A stretch of DNA of 6,356 bases from JBBSUX01 sp038234045. Lineage in GTDB: Bacteria; Pseudomonadota; Gammaproteobacteria; Burkholderiales; Burkholderiaceae_C. Position numbers and translations under genes: made by a program. Below, piece by piece: positions 6,224 to 6,356 of this stretch. The notes beneath the pieces are model-generated. The model did no database searches and was not told the origin of the DNA. It saw only the letters and a list, made by a program, of their open reading frames with translations. Position 1 is the first letter of the stretch. Every line of letters begins with the position of its first letter. The DNA lies in the NCBI GenBank assembly GCA_038234045.1, contig JBBSUX010000206.1, positions 1 to 6,356 on the forward strand, written 5' to 3'.

Positions 6224-6356
6224 ATGAACAGTCCCTTGCCTCCTGCCGACAACCCGTCGCTAGTCGACCTTCGCCAGCAGATCGACTCGATCGACCAACG
6301 CTTGCTGGGTTTGCTCAATGACCGCGCTTTGGTGGCCGAGAAGGTCGGCGCGCTGA
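6224..6356 (+). CDS. pheA: Chorismate mutase/prephenate dehydratase, N-terminal part (cut by window edge)
   Basis: Only the first 44 codons are present. They encode the start of an AroQ-type chorismate mutase helix: LVDLRQQIDSIDQRLLGLLN, then DRALVAEKVGAL. Arg17 and Arg34 align with E. coli PheA Arg11 and Arg28, which bind chorismate; the equivalent of Lys39 would be the first residue past the edge. In this position after serC the gene is normally the bifunctional P-protein, which converts chorismate through prephenate to phenylpyruvate for phenylalanine synthesis, with a C-terminal ACT domain for feedback inhibition. The dehydratase and ACT parts cannot be seen, so a stand-alone mutase is not formally excluded. 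The start could also be an in-frame GTG at 6206; no Shine-Dalgarno favours either. The serC stop codon lies in the same frame. Confidence 0.9.
   Translation, partial: MNSPLPPADNPSLVDLRQQIDSIDQRLLGLLNDRALVAEKVGAL

Noticed and set aside
1..6356. A novel system, mobile element, CRISPR array or RNA gene
   Set aside because: Every long stretch is explained by six conserved housekeeping genes. The two gaps (226 and 198 bp) hold only short repeats and candidate control sites.

Overview
This window looks like a core chromosomal segment of a betaproteobacterium, most likely order Burkholderiales. Three things point there: the gene order gph-ubiG / ompA / gyrA-serC-pheA, the OmpA-family protein with a Trp-rich N-terminal module (DNW...NGT...CWRD...WTPAT) typical of that order, and the moderately high GC with matching codon use across all genes. 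The order is inferred from motifs and synteny; no search was run.

Layout. The left part is on the minus strand. At the left edge is a 3'-truncated HAD phosphatase (gph/mupP type), translationally coupled to ubiG, the O-methyltransferase of ubiquinone biosynthesis. To the right of ubiG is ompA, also on the minus strand and separated from ubiG by a strong intrinsic terminator. A 226-bp divergent intergenic region (1963-2188) holds the ompA ribosome binding site, a leader hairpin, candidate promoters for both directions and two small palindromes. The right part is on the plus strand: complete gyrA (DNA gyrase subunit A, 901 aa), a 198-bp gap with short repeats and a perfect 9-bp inverted repeat just before the next gene, complete serC (phosphoserine aminotransferase), and after 27 bp the first 44 codons of pheA (chorismate mutase domain of the P-protein), cut by the window edge.

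How the genes relate. serC and pheA begin the serine/aromatic amino acid cluster that in many proteobacteria continues with hisC, tyrA, aroA, cmk and rpsA. gyrA is the conserved upstream neighbour. ubiG and the phosphatase form a second conserved pair. All six genes are intact where visible, with their catalytic residues present. The gyrA quinolone-resistance region carries the susceptible-type residues.

I see no mobile element, CRISPR array, tRNA, rRNA or novel system. The points worth a second look are the likely MupP (peptidoglycan recycling) identity of the phosphatase, its TTG start, the small OmpA N-terminal module, and the unexplained inverted repeats in the two intergenic regions.
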